Origin: an uncultured beta proteobacterium
GTDB taxonomy: Bacteria > Pseudomonadota > Gammaproteobacteria > Burkholderiales > Rhodocyclaceae
Length of the DNA stretch: 5,053 bases
Reading direction: 5' to 3'
NCBI GenBank assembly: GCA_903910495.1
Contig: CAIVZW010000294.1
Coordinates: 1 to 5,053 of the forward strand
This document shows, one piece after another, positions 1 to 5,031 of the stretch. How positions within the stretch are numbered: position 1 is the stretch's first letter; each line of letters starts with the position of its first letter. A program made the position numbers and the translations under genes. The notes under the pieces are model-generated. The model did no database searches, was not told the DNA's origin, and worked only from the letters and a program-made list of their open reading frames with translations.

Positions 1-85
1 ATTGAAGGATTGGTTCTTCGCATTTCTCGTCCAGAATGCACAGATTACAAAGCAGCCAACAGGGCATCCCGCGTGAAGAGGCCTG

Positions 86-226
86 CTAGGTCGTCAAAAC
101 GACATCCTGGGCAGGCATTGCTTCAAGAGCCGCATGGATATAGGCTTGCGTCCGGTCACAGACGTGCCAGCCGGCAGCACTGAGCAAGCGGTCGATTTCC
201 TGTCGGGCCATGAACTCGGGAGTCAT
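86..226 (-). pseudogene. hsdR: Remnant of a type I restriction enzyme R subunit (HsdR), N-terminus only
   Basis: The frame runs from an ATG at 226 to a TAG at 86-88 and gives 46 residues beginning MTPEFMARQEIDRLLSAAGW. The pattern 'P-E-x-x-A-R-x-x-I-D-x-x-L-x-x-A-G-W-x-V-x-D' is what I know from the start of HsdR-type R subunits, which normally continue into a nuclease domain and DEAD-box helicase motifs over about 800-1000 residues. Here the resemblance covers only about the first 30 residues. The tail (residues 32-46) does not look like the family and ends in a stop. I see no HsdR motif in any frame between 1 and 85. No clear Shine-Dalgarno precedes the ATG. I infer a decayed or truncated gene with no enzymatic function; no hsdM or hsdS is visible nearby. 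A genuine short protein is possible but less likely. Confidence 0.5.
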
Positions 227-511
227 TCGTATGCTTATTGGGAAGTTGGATAGCAGTCTAGCATGATGAAGGGCACAGCCGAAACACCCCAGTCGCCAGA
301 TTTGTCCAAGGTAAAGTCAAAGCACATGACGCGATGGCAATGTCATGTCAACACTTTACACAGAAAGTTCCGCAACAGTACAAAGTGTCACAAAAGTAAA
401 GCAAAGACACAACAGACCGGACAGCCGCTTGCCGGTAGTCTCCGTCTCGTCAGATGAGATGAAATTTCACGCTGACGCAATCTTGATTAATCTTAATGAA
501 AGGCAACAACC
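227..511. other. A-rich intergenic region upstream of the small membrane ORF
   Basis: No convincing gene lies here. A 64-codon frame at 263-457 is Lys/Gln/Thr-rich, has no Shine-Dalgarno and follows the local A-richness, so I treat it as chance. From about 300 to 420 the sequence is clearly richer in A than its surroundings. It carries a 7-bp inverted repeat, ACACTTT (351-357) and AAAGTGT (382-388), and repeated GTAAAG-type words at 311 and 396. These look like possible regulator sites for the gene at 512, but I recognise no specific box and find no good -35/-10 pair. Confidence 0.35.
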
Positions 512-790
512 ATGAAATCTATCACTGTTTCCAGCCTGGCCCGTTACGTCGTGGCAAATCCCTTCCTGTCGTCACTGCTCATCCTGATGGTGATGATCAC
601 CGGACTGGTGACCGGATCCTTGGCGATCGTCATTGCCAGCGGCGTACTGGCCTTCGGCCGTCCGGTTTTCTACTGCTCCCTGTACAGTTCGAAAGACGAC
701 TCCGGAAAATCCACGGCCATTGAATCTGACAGGCGCACTTCGTTTGCCAGACCGTCATCGAAGCGTGCCCTGGCATTTGATCTTCGCTGA
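512..790 (+). CDS. Putative small membrane protein, 92 aa
   Basis: I do not recognise this protein. The start at 512 has an AAAGG Shine-Dalgarno at 499-503, 8 bases upstream. The N-terminus is short and mildly basic (Lys2, Arg11). A long uninterrupted hydrophobic stretch follows at about residues 18-48 (FLSSLLILMVMITGLVTGSL and onward), enough for one long or two short membrane helices with a Gly/Ser hinge. The remainder (60-92) is polar and basic and looks disordered. The hydrophobic core and ribosome site argue for a real gene. The featureless tail could mean a frameshifted or truncated end. It is the only plus-strand gene I accept, and it is convergent with the LOG-family gene. An overlapping frame starting at 496 is less likely because its translation has no coherent hydrophobic or domain pattern. 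Confidence 0.45.
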   Translation: MKSITVSSLARYVVANPFLSSLLILMVMITGLVTGSLAIVIASGVLAFGRPVFYCSLYSSKDDSGKSTAIESDRRTSFARPSSKRALAFDLR

Positions 791-929
791 GCCTGTTCGG
801 CCATGAACCGCAGCAATCCGACCGTAAATCACTTCAGTTCGACGATTGCCCGGCAATCTCGACTGCAAGACTGCACCCGCCGCAAGACGGCAGGCGCTTC
901 CGGTCGGTATCACTTTCCGTATTTCAAGA
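791..929. other. Convergent intergenic gap
   Basis: This gap lies between the 3' ends of the small membrane ORF and the LOG-family gene. It holds a 15-base near-palindrome, GATTGCC-C-GGCAATC (844-858). On the minus strand, about 40 bases beyond the LOG stop, a CCTGCCG/CGGCGG stem could form. Neither is followed by a T-run, so I do not call a factor-independent terminator. Confidence 0.4.
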
Positions 930-1493
930 TCAGTGCCATTTTTCCCCAGGCGGCGTGTAGGTTTTAAACGCGGCCAGAATAGCCTCCGGATCGTCACCGA
1001 CAATCAGCATGTCCCGGTATTCTTCAGCCATGAAACCGGATGAAACCATCTGATCGACAAAGCTCAGCAGGGTATCGAAATAGCCATCCAGATTGAAAAA
1101 TGCACAGGGTTTGGTGTGATAACCCAGTTGTGCCCAGGTCCACGCCTCGAAAATCTCTTCCAGAGTTCCGGCAGCGCCCGGCATGGCGATAAAGCCGTCG
1201 GCCAGATCGGCCATGGTCTGTTTGCGCTCATGCATGTCCTGTACCACGATCAGCTCGGATAAACCGCTATGGGCGATTTCCCTGTTCTTGAGCGACTGCG
1301 GAATCACGCCAACGACTTCGCCGCCGCAGGCCAGCGCCTGCGAAGCCAGCACGCCCATCAGGCCGACATTGCCGCCGCCATAGACAAGACGGATGCCTTG
1401 CCCGGCAAGACAGCGGCCCAACTGTCGTGCGCCCTGTTCATAGACCGGATGATTGCCAAATTTTGAACCGCAATAGACGGCGATGCTGCGCAT
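930..1493 (-). CDS. LOG-family (TIGR00730) Rossmann-fold nucleotide phosphoribohydrolase
   Basis: Characterised LOG proteins hydrolyse cytokinin riboside 5'-monophosphate to free base and ribose 5-phosphate; bacterial relatives act on purine nucleotides and were long mislabelled lysine decarboxylases. The 187-residue protein has the whole fold: strand MRSIAVYCGS (1-10), nucleotide-binding GGGNVGLMG (39-47), HERK (88-91) with the family's Arg-Lys pair, and the signature MPGAAGTLEEIFEAWTWAQL (104-123). The usual signature is PGGxGTxxE; here the second Gly is Ala, although the catalytic-region Glu and Arg remain. Length is normal. I chose the ATG at 1493, not the in-frame ATG at 1547, because AAGGGA lies 6 bases upstream of 1493, homologues begin at this strand, and a -10-like hexamer falls inside the longer version. 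It is a cytoplasmic enzyme, probably in a single-gene unit. The exact substrate cannot be read from sequence. Confidence 0.9.
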   Translation of the reverse strand: MRSIAVYCGSKFGNHPVYEQGARQLGRCLAGQGIRLVYGGGNVGLMGVLASQALACGGEVVGVIPQSLKNREIAHSGLSELIVVQDMHERKQTMADLADGFIAMPGAAGTLEEIFEAWTWAQLGYHTKPCAFFNLDGYFDTLLSFVDQMVSSGFMAEEYRDMLIVGDDPEAILAAFKTYTPPGEKWH

Positions 1494-1499
1494 ACCTGT

Positions 1500-1505
1500 T
1501 CCCTT
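1500..1505 (-). promoter_or_regulatory. Shine-Dalgarno AAGGGA that decides the LOG-family start
   Basis: On the minus strand AAGGGA is followed by 6 bases and then the ATG at 1491-1493. The alternative upstream ATG at 1545-1547 has no comparable site, so this places the start at 1493. Confidence 0.7.
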
Positions 1506-1523
1506 AAACTGAAGTAAACTTAG

Positions 1524-1553
1524 ATTATCCATTAGGTGAAATACCATGCATAA
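1524..1553 (-). promoter_or_regulatory. Possible promoter of the LOG-family gene
   Basis: On the minus strand GATAAT (1524-1529) matches the -10 consensus at 5 of 6 bases. At 18-base spacing the -35 position reads TTATGC (1548-1553), a poor match. A start near 1516 would give a leader of about 20 bases ahead of the Shine-Dalgarno-supported ATG. The -10 is plausible, the -35 weak. Confidence 0.3.
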
Positions 1554-1644
1554 AACCGTTCGTGGTGAGCTTGTCCCCCAGGGGGACTTCCTGCGGGGCG
1601 TCGAACCATGAACTGCCCTTCGACAGGCTCAGGGCGAACGGTTT
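1553..1644. repeat. Interrupted intergenic palindromic repeat, possible terminator of the sigma operon
   Basis: The outer arms AAACCGTTCG (1553-1562) and CGAACGGTTT (1635-1644) are perfectly complementary. The inner arms TGAGCTTGTC (1566-1575) and GACAGGCTCA (1622-1631) match at 9 of 10. The sequence belongs to a repeat type common in beta- and gammaproteobacterial intergenic DNA (core TGAGCCTGTCGAAGGGC), and a second copy lies at 5003. It sits 66 bases past the stop of the exported-protein gene. On the minus strand the stem is followed by a short TTTT, so it could end transcription of the sigma operon before the LOG gene. A 24-base segment at 1576-1599 interrupts one arm. Confidence 0.7.
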
Positions 1645-1709
1645 ATCCGGGGTAAAGTTGTTGCACTGGCCGATAGTACAGCAATCCATTTCCCGACAAT
1701 ACGTGACCT

Positions 1710-2648
1710 TTAACCCCGCGGATCTGGCACAAAGCCGGCGCCGGCTGGAAAAGGCGAGGGTTCTGCCAGACGCGGCGAAGGGATGATGCCACGCGCGATC
1801 AGCTTGCTGCGGGAATCGTAGTAGATGGTAATGATTTCGTCGGGCGTATCGCTGTTACGGACAAACTCGGTATAACGCGTTGGTGAATACTCGCGCGCGC
1901 CGTGGCCGGTGCCGAGTTTACTGGATTTCTTTTCGGCTTCCGCAGACCGTGCGCTTCGGGATTCGCTCTGCTCGGAGCGATTTTCGGCCAGTGAATCGGC
2001 CGCCGTCTGGCCTCGACTGCCGGTGCTGGCAGATAAACCGCTCTCACTTTCGCCCTTGCCTTCAGGTGCGGGAAGCGAAGACGCCCTGCGGGCAGCGTCG
2101 GCTGCGGAATCGGACGAGGATTCCTTGCGCAGGTACGGCGCAGGCGAAGGCGTAGAGGGCGCCACTTCAACGGGTGGCGGTGCTGCCCGCTGTTCGCGGT
2201 ACACCGCCACGCCGATGACGCCGACATTGCCCGGCCGGCCGGTAAGGGCGGCGTAGCTGTTGGGCAGTTCGGTAAAGACGAACTGGGCGACATCGTCCAT
2301 GCTCTTGCGCCAGCCGCTTATTGCATAGCTTTGCCCGCCCTCGATCACATAACCTGATTGCCGCGTGGCGGCGGTCTGTCCGGTAAGCACATTGACGCCA
2401 TCGACGGAAATGACCGTGAGCACGCGTTCGCCCCGGAGGCTTCGGAGTTCTACCGTGTAACGGTCACCGGGGGTACCGGCAACGTAGAGACGACCTCCGT
2501 AGCGGTAGGGAGTCAGCCGCTCGCCGGTACTGCGATTGAGCACTGAAACGTCGACCAGCCGGGCGGCAAGGCTGGTCTGGGCGCAACCGAGCAAGGCAAC
2601 AATACTCAGGGCTCCGAGAATGCGGGATGCAAAGTTGGATTTGTTCAT
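1710..2648 (-). CDS. Exported or lipoprotein of unknown function, third gene of the ECF sigma operon
   Basis: The 312-residue product has a signal peptide: basic MNKSNFASR, a hydrophobic stretch (10-21), then LLGC with Cys22 as a possible lipobox. TSLAA (26-30) offers an alternative signal peptidase I site. Residues about 30-155 look like a folded domain, with recognisable stretches GGRLYVAGTPGDRYTVEL (51-68), ISGWRKSMDDVAQFVFTELP (110-129) and TGRPGNVGVIGVAVYRE (136-152). A Pro-rich segment and a long Ser/Ala/Glu/Arg linker (156-242) follow. A second compact segment, GTGHGAREYSPTRYTEFVRN to ARGIIP (246-290), ends before a Pro-rich tail. I recall both end modules from unnamed proteins encoded beside ECF sigma genes, without a known function. 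The ATG at 2648 has GGAGG 5 bases upstream; the in-frame ATG at 2687 lies inside a predicted hairpin loop without such a site. I infer an envelope protein that is sensor or output of the sigma system. Confidence 0.85.
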   Translation of the reverse strand: MNKSNFASRILGALSIVALLGCAQTSLAARLVDVSVLNRSTGERLTPYRYGGRLYVAGTPGDRYTVELRSLRGERVLTVISVDGVNVLTGQTAATRQSGYVIEGGQSYAISGWRKSMDDVAQFVFTELPNSYAALTGRPGNVGVIGVAVYREQRAAPPPVEVAPSTPSPAPYLRKESSSDSAADAARRASSLPAPEGKGESESGLSASTGSRGQTAADSLAENRSEQSESRSARSAEAEKKSSKLGTGHGAREYSPTRYTEFVRNSDTPDEIITIYYDSRSKLIARGIIPSPRLAEPSPFPAGAGFVPDPRG

Positions 2649-2651
2649 GGT

Positions 2652-2704
2652 GTCCTCCGTGGTGGATAAGATTCGCGATGTCCGCAAACCTATAAACGGA
2701 GGAC
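2652..2704 (-). promoter_or_regulatory. Inverted repeat that could sequester the Shine-Dalgarno of the third operon gene
   Basis: In the transcript GUCCUCCGU (from 2704-2696) is perfectly complementary to ACGGAGGAC (from 2660-2652), which contains the GGAGG Shine-Dalgarno (2654-2658) for the ATG at 2648. Within the 35-base loop UUUGCG (2688-2683) and CGCGAA (2677-2672) can form a nested 6-bp stem with one G-U pair and a 5-base loop. The arrangement would hide the ribosome site unless it is melted or displaced. Pairing is seen directly; regulation is inferred. Confidence 0.5.
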
Positions 2705-2747
2705 TTCGGAAAACGGGGTTAAAGTACTTGAATCAGTCCCGCCCGGC

Positions 2748-3647
2748 CTATTTCGGATTGATCAGGTCATCCGGCAGGACCAGGTCCGGATAACGCACCC
2801 GCAGCCGGGCAAGGCTTTGCGCGGCTTCTGCGTTGCGCCCTTCGGCACGCAGCTCACGGATTCGCTTCAGCCAGGCTTCTGGTGTTGCCGCATCGTCTGC
2901 GGGGCTGGCTGCAGAACCGGAGGACAAATCCGCCGCTGTCACTGCGCTGGAACTGGCATCACGGCGCTTCGCCTCGATTCTGCCCTGCCCGGAAGCAAGG
3001 CCGGAAGCCGCATTGCCGGTGTCATCTGCCTCACGTTTTTGGCGCAGATCATAGTCAGCGGCGCGCCCTGATTTCTTCAGTTGTTCCGTTACCGGCAAAG
3101 GCGGCAGCGCTGCCGGGGCCACAGGAAGCGGGGCTGCCGGGGAAGCCGGGGTTGCCTGCCTCCTGGCAACGCGGGCTGCAGCTTGTTCCTGCTCTGCGGA
3201 TGGCAAGTCCTGCACGGCCTTCGACCCGGCACGCGGCTCAGACGGCGGCCGGAGATTGATCGACGACTGGGTTTCAGTCGTGGCGACTTCCGGCGCGGCT
3301 CTACCCACCCCTTCGTCCGCAGTCTTGCCCGCCCCCACCGCAGCATTTATTTCACTGCGCAGATCGCGTTCCTGTTGATCCATGACGTGCCAGCCAAGCG
3401 ACAGCCCCAGAACCGCGACAGCGACAGCGATTGCCGATGCCGGTGCCAGCCAGCCCTTCCACCACAGCGAGGGACGCCTTGCCTGTGTCCTGCGGCCAGC
3501 CGCAAGATCAGCCCGTGCGGCAGCGAGAATGCGCTGGTCAAGCATCAGGTCCGGTTCGGCATCACTGCCCTCGTGGAAAAGAGCATGGAGTTCCTTGACA
3601 GCAGACTGCGGAACACCAGTTTCCTGCGGGAGGATGGGACGGGTCAT
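2748..3647 (-). CDS. Probable single-pass membrane anti-sigma factor
   Basis: The 299-residue protein starts at the ATG at 3647, which overlaps the sigma-factor stop as ATGA, with GGGAG 7 bases upstream. Translational coupling of this kind is typical of ECF sigma / anti-sigma pairs. The cytoplasmic N-terminus (1-62) includes HALFHEGSDAEPDLMLDQRI and a basic run. One membrane helix follows at about 66-87 (APASAIAVAVAVLGLSLGWH). Beyond it lie a disordered Ala/Pro-rich region (about 108-255, with a Pro/Ala/Leu stretch at 166-187) and a C-terminal helical hairpin (257-299, AWLKRIRELRAEGRNAEAAQ). There is no cysteine in the protein, so it lacks the zinc-binding HxxxCxxC motif of many anti-sigma domains. 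The anti-sigma role is inferred from position and topology; I see no defined anti-sigma domain. Alternatives are a membrane scaffold or a sensor without direct sigma binding. Confidence 0.75.
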   Translation of the reverse strand: MTRPILPQETGVPQSAVKELHALFHEGSDAEPDLMLDQRILAAARADLAAGRRTQARRPSLWWKGWLAPASAIAVAVAVLGLSLGWHVMDQQERDLRSEINAAVGAGKTADEGVGRAAPEVATTETQSSINLRPPSEPRAGSKAVQDLPSAEQEQAAARVARRQATPASPAAPLPVAPAALPPLPVTEQLKKSGRAADYDLRQKREADDTGNAASGLASGQGRIEAKRRDASSSAVTAADLSSGSAASPADDAATPEAWLKRIRELRAEGRNAEAAQSLARLRVRYPDLVLPDDLINPK

Positions 3648-4213
3648 CGCAAATCTCCCAGTTCGCTGCGCAAGCGCGAGTAAGCATAGCGCAGACGGCT
3701 TTTTGCCGTTTCGAAGCCGGTGCCGGTAGCCTTGCCGATTTCTTCGATGCTCAGGCCGCCTTCCGCCGCCAGCAGAAAGGCTTCGCGCTGTGCCGCCGGC
3801 AAGGCTTCAACAGCGGCAACCAGGCGACCGGCGAGGTGTGCGCGCTCAAGAAGACGCTCAGGTTGTTCGCTCGACGGCGCCGGATAATCCGGAGGATCAC
3901 CCTCGGCATCGTCAGAGGCAACTTCGAATTCAGCCAGCCGGCCACGCGCACGAAAACTGTCGATCAGCCGGTTATGGGCGATGCGGTAGAGCCAGGTCGT
4001 AAACTTGGCAGATACCTCGTATCCACTACGGATGCGAATTACCGACATCCAGATCTCCTGAAACATTTCATCCGCCAGTTCGCGGCGTCCGCACTGATGC
4101 AACAGATAACGGTACAGGCGGCTGCGATGACGCGCATAGAGGGCATCAAACGCTGCTGCATCGCCATCGCGATAGTCCAGCATGAGGGTTTCGTCAGTGC
4201 GCGACTCGTCCAT
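3644..4213 (-). CDS. ECF (sigma-70 family, group 4) RNA polymerase sigma factor
   Basis: The 189-residue protein directs RNA polymerase to a stress- or signal-specific promoter set. Region 2 covers about 20-90: the helix YARHRSRLYRYLLHQC (26-41), DEMFQEIWMSVIR (48-60, region 2.2) and FTTWLYRIAHNRLIDSFRAR (71-90, regions 2.3-2.4, -10 recognition). An acidic, Pro-rich linker (100-120) separates it from region 4 at about 130-185. There LPAAQREAFLLAAEGGLSIE leads into a helix-turn-helix, IEEIGKATGTGFETAKSRLRY, for -35 recognition. Length and order are normal for ECF sigmas with only regions 2 and 4. The in-frame codons just before the ATG at 4213 run into a TGA within the mobile element's terminal repeat, so the start cannot lie further upstream. 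Ribosome-site match is weak (AGG almost touching the ATG). An internal start at Met11 would still retain region 2. It is first in the operon and probably controlled by the overlapping membrane gene. Confidence 0.93.
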   Translation of the reverse strand: MDESRTDETLMLDYRDGDAAAFDALYARHRSRLYRYLLHQCGRRELADEMFQEIWMSVIRIRSGYEVSAKFTTWLYRIAHNRLIDSFRARGRLAEFEVASDDAEGDPPDYPAPSSEQPERLLERAHLAGRLVAAVEALPAAQREAFLLAAEGGLSIEEIGKATGTGFETAKSRLRYAYSRLRSELGDLR

Positions 4214-4248
4214 GCCTAGGGTGTGTTCTCATTTAGCGGGCGGATCAC

Positions 4249-4347
4249 GTTGTTGCCAAATGCGCCCGAGACAAGGCGCGAGCCGAGGCCAATGGTTGTT
4301 CCATTGGCGAGGCGAGCAACGCCGTATCGGGCGCATTTCGCAACAAC
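4249..4347. repeat. Long hairpin 1 of the MITE-like element
   Basis: The outer arms at 4249-4269 and 4327-4347 are complementary at 20 of 21 bases. The centre is a perfect 7-bp stem, CCAATGG (4289-4295) and CCATTGG (4301-4307), around a TTGTT loop. All parts share one centre at 4298, so the unit can extrude as a single 99-base hairpin with a loosely paired middle. Confidence 0.85.
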
Positions 4348-4366
4348 CCGGAGGGCAAGCACCGAG

Positions 4367-4444
4367 CCGGGCGCTTCGCTGCGTTGCCGCGCGCTTGCGT
4401 GGAATAACCACGCCGCGCTTACGGCGCCTTGCGCTGCATCCCGG
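4367..4444. repeat. Hairpin 2 of the MITE-like element
   Basis: The central stem GCGTGG (4397-4402) and CCACGC (4408-4413) surrounds an AATAA loop. Outer CCGGG (4367-4371) and CCCGG (4440-4444) close it, with imperfect pairing between. Its centre at 4405 is as far from the element's midpoint as the centre of hairpin 1, and its core TGGAATAACCA is the reverse complement of TGGTTATTCCA. Confidence 0.75.
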
Positions 4445-4552
4445 CCGATGCATGCGTGACCGTCCGTCAAATGAGAACACACCCTTGAGTGTAAACGAGA
4501 GAGAGGCGTTTTCGGGGTCAGCGTGACCTGAAACCTGATCAGCAATGGGTAC

Positions 4553-4930
4553 TCAGCCATCGCGATCCCCGCTCCGGTCAGGGGACTGATTAAGGGCTGC
4601 CCGGAAAAACGCCAGGGCGACGCCGAGCGCCAGCACAGCGAGCAGGAAGGCCAGACGTTTTCCGTGCCACAGGCTGGCCAGCCAGCGATTGAAGTCATCC
4701 GCAAGAACGGCCGCCTTGCCGCCAAAAAGCTCCAGATCATGACGATAACGCTTGGAATCGTGCAGTGTGGTTGCATAGGCGTTGCCGTCCACAAACACAT
4801 AGCCGTCGACATCACCCAGATCATCCGTAGCCGTCAGATACACGCTGGCGGAAGCCGCCAGACCGGCAAGCAGGATCAAGGCGCCGATCAGAAACAGGCG
4901 AATCTGGCGTATCGAATACTTCCTGCGCAT
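4553..4930 (-). CDS. Two-pass inner-membrane protein of unknown function, 125 aa
   Basis: The N-terminus is basic (MRRKYSIRQIR). A first membrane helix lies at about 11-33 (LFLIGALILLAGLAASASVY), and a second at about 92-110 (LAFLLAVLALGVALAFFRA). The roughly 58-residue segment between them is probably periplasmic and reads like a small conserved domain: GYVFVDGNAYAT (43-54), DSKRYRHDLELFGGKAAVLA (58-77) and FNRWLASLWHGKRL (80-93). I recall similar unnamed proteins in betaproteobacteria but no assigned function. The ATG at 4930 has only a weak AAGAAAG about 7 bases upstream, and no promoter is obvious between it and 5003. It is co-directional with the sigma operon, which begins 339 bases further on beyond the MITE-like element. 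Before that insertion the two could have been co-transcribed; this is inference. Confidence 0.8.
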   Translation of the reverse strand: MRRKYSIRQIRLFLIGALILLAGLAASASVYLTATDDLGDVDGYVFVDGNAYATTLHDSKRYRHDLELFGGKAAVLADDFNRWLASLWHGKRLAFLLAVLALGVALAFFRAALNQSPDRSGDRDG

Positions 4931-5002
4931 ACCCCGGCTTTCTTCAAAAGACCATCTGTGGCAAACCCTGAAACTATTGATCCGGCAAAAGATGTTTGAA
5001 GT

Positions 5003-5031
5003 CCGCTCGCCCTGAGCTTGTCGAAGGGTGG
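5003..5031 (+). repeat. Second copy of the intergenic repeat
   Basis: This 29-base segment matches the minus strand of 1613-1641 at 25 of 29 positions, including the shared core TCGCCCTGAGC and TGTCGAAGGG. The two copies are inverted relative to each other. The copy continues toward the window end with a GGGCATCGAAG-like inverted motif, and its full palindrome may extend beyond the window. Confidence 0.7.

Larger units (their letters stand above)
4218..4485. mobile_element. MITE-like element with 17-bp perfect terminal inverted repeats
   Basis: The left end AGGGTGTGTTCTCATTT (4218-4234) and the right end AAATGAGAACACACCCT (4469-4485) are exact reverse complements. The next bases keep partial similarity (GCGGGCGGATCACG against GACGGACGGTCACG). 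The 268-bp interior has no credible gene; frames crossing it are Arg/Ala-rich or run into neighbouring sequence. There is no transposase, so it would need one supplied in trans. No clear target duplication is visible: the left flank is CCT and the right flank is TGA, and including the terminal A/T gives TA against TT. I cannot assign the IS family from the ends. The 67 bases between the element and the next gene's stop (4486-4552) hold only a small GGTCA-GCG-TGACC stem (4516-4528). Confidence 0.85.

Noticed and set aside
311..410. GTAAAG and TGTCA words resembling two-component regulator boxes (CpxR- or PhoB-like)
   Set aside because: Spacing does not fit the known box layouts, and A-rich DNA makes such words common.
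788..806. Possible degenerate third copy of the intergenic repeat (CTGAGCCTGT and CCATGAAC words)
   Set aside because: Only two short words agree and no complementary arm is present, so chance similarity is sufficient.
1799..2293. Minus-strand frame of 164 codons and plus-strand frames at 1880-2256
   Set aside because: They overlap the exported-protein gene in other frames and carry Arg/Pro/Ala-rich composition. The true frame has a signal peptide and a strong ribosome site.
3081..3683. Plus-strand frame of 200 codons
   Set aside because: It lies opposite the membrane anti-sigma gene, is rich in Arg, Cys and Pro, and has no domain. It is a shadow of GC-rich coding DNA.
4223..4480. Short frames on both strands inside the mobile element (4223-4459 plus, 4229-4480 minus), both beginning MFSF
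   Set aside because: The shared start is the terminal repeat read inward from each end. The remainder is Arg/Ala/Pro-rich hairpin sequence without protein features.
4516..4528. GGTCA-GCG-TGACC stem as a terminator of the two-pass membrane gene
   Set aside because: The stem is only 5 bp and no T-run follows on the minus strand.
4216..4824. Minus-strand frame of 202 codons ending in NENTP
   Set aside because: Its first half lies out of frame over the two-pass membrane protein gene and its second half runs through the mobile element. The ending is simply the terminal repeat read outward. No domain is recognisable.
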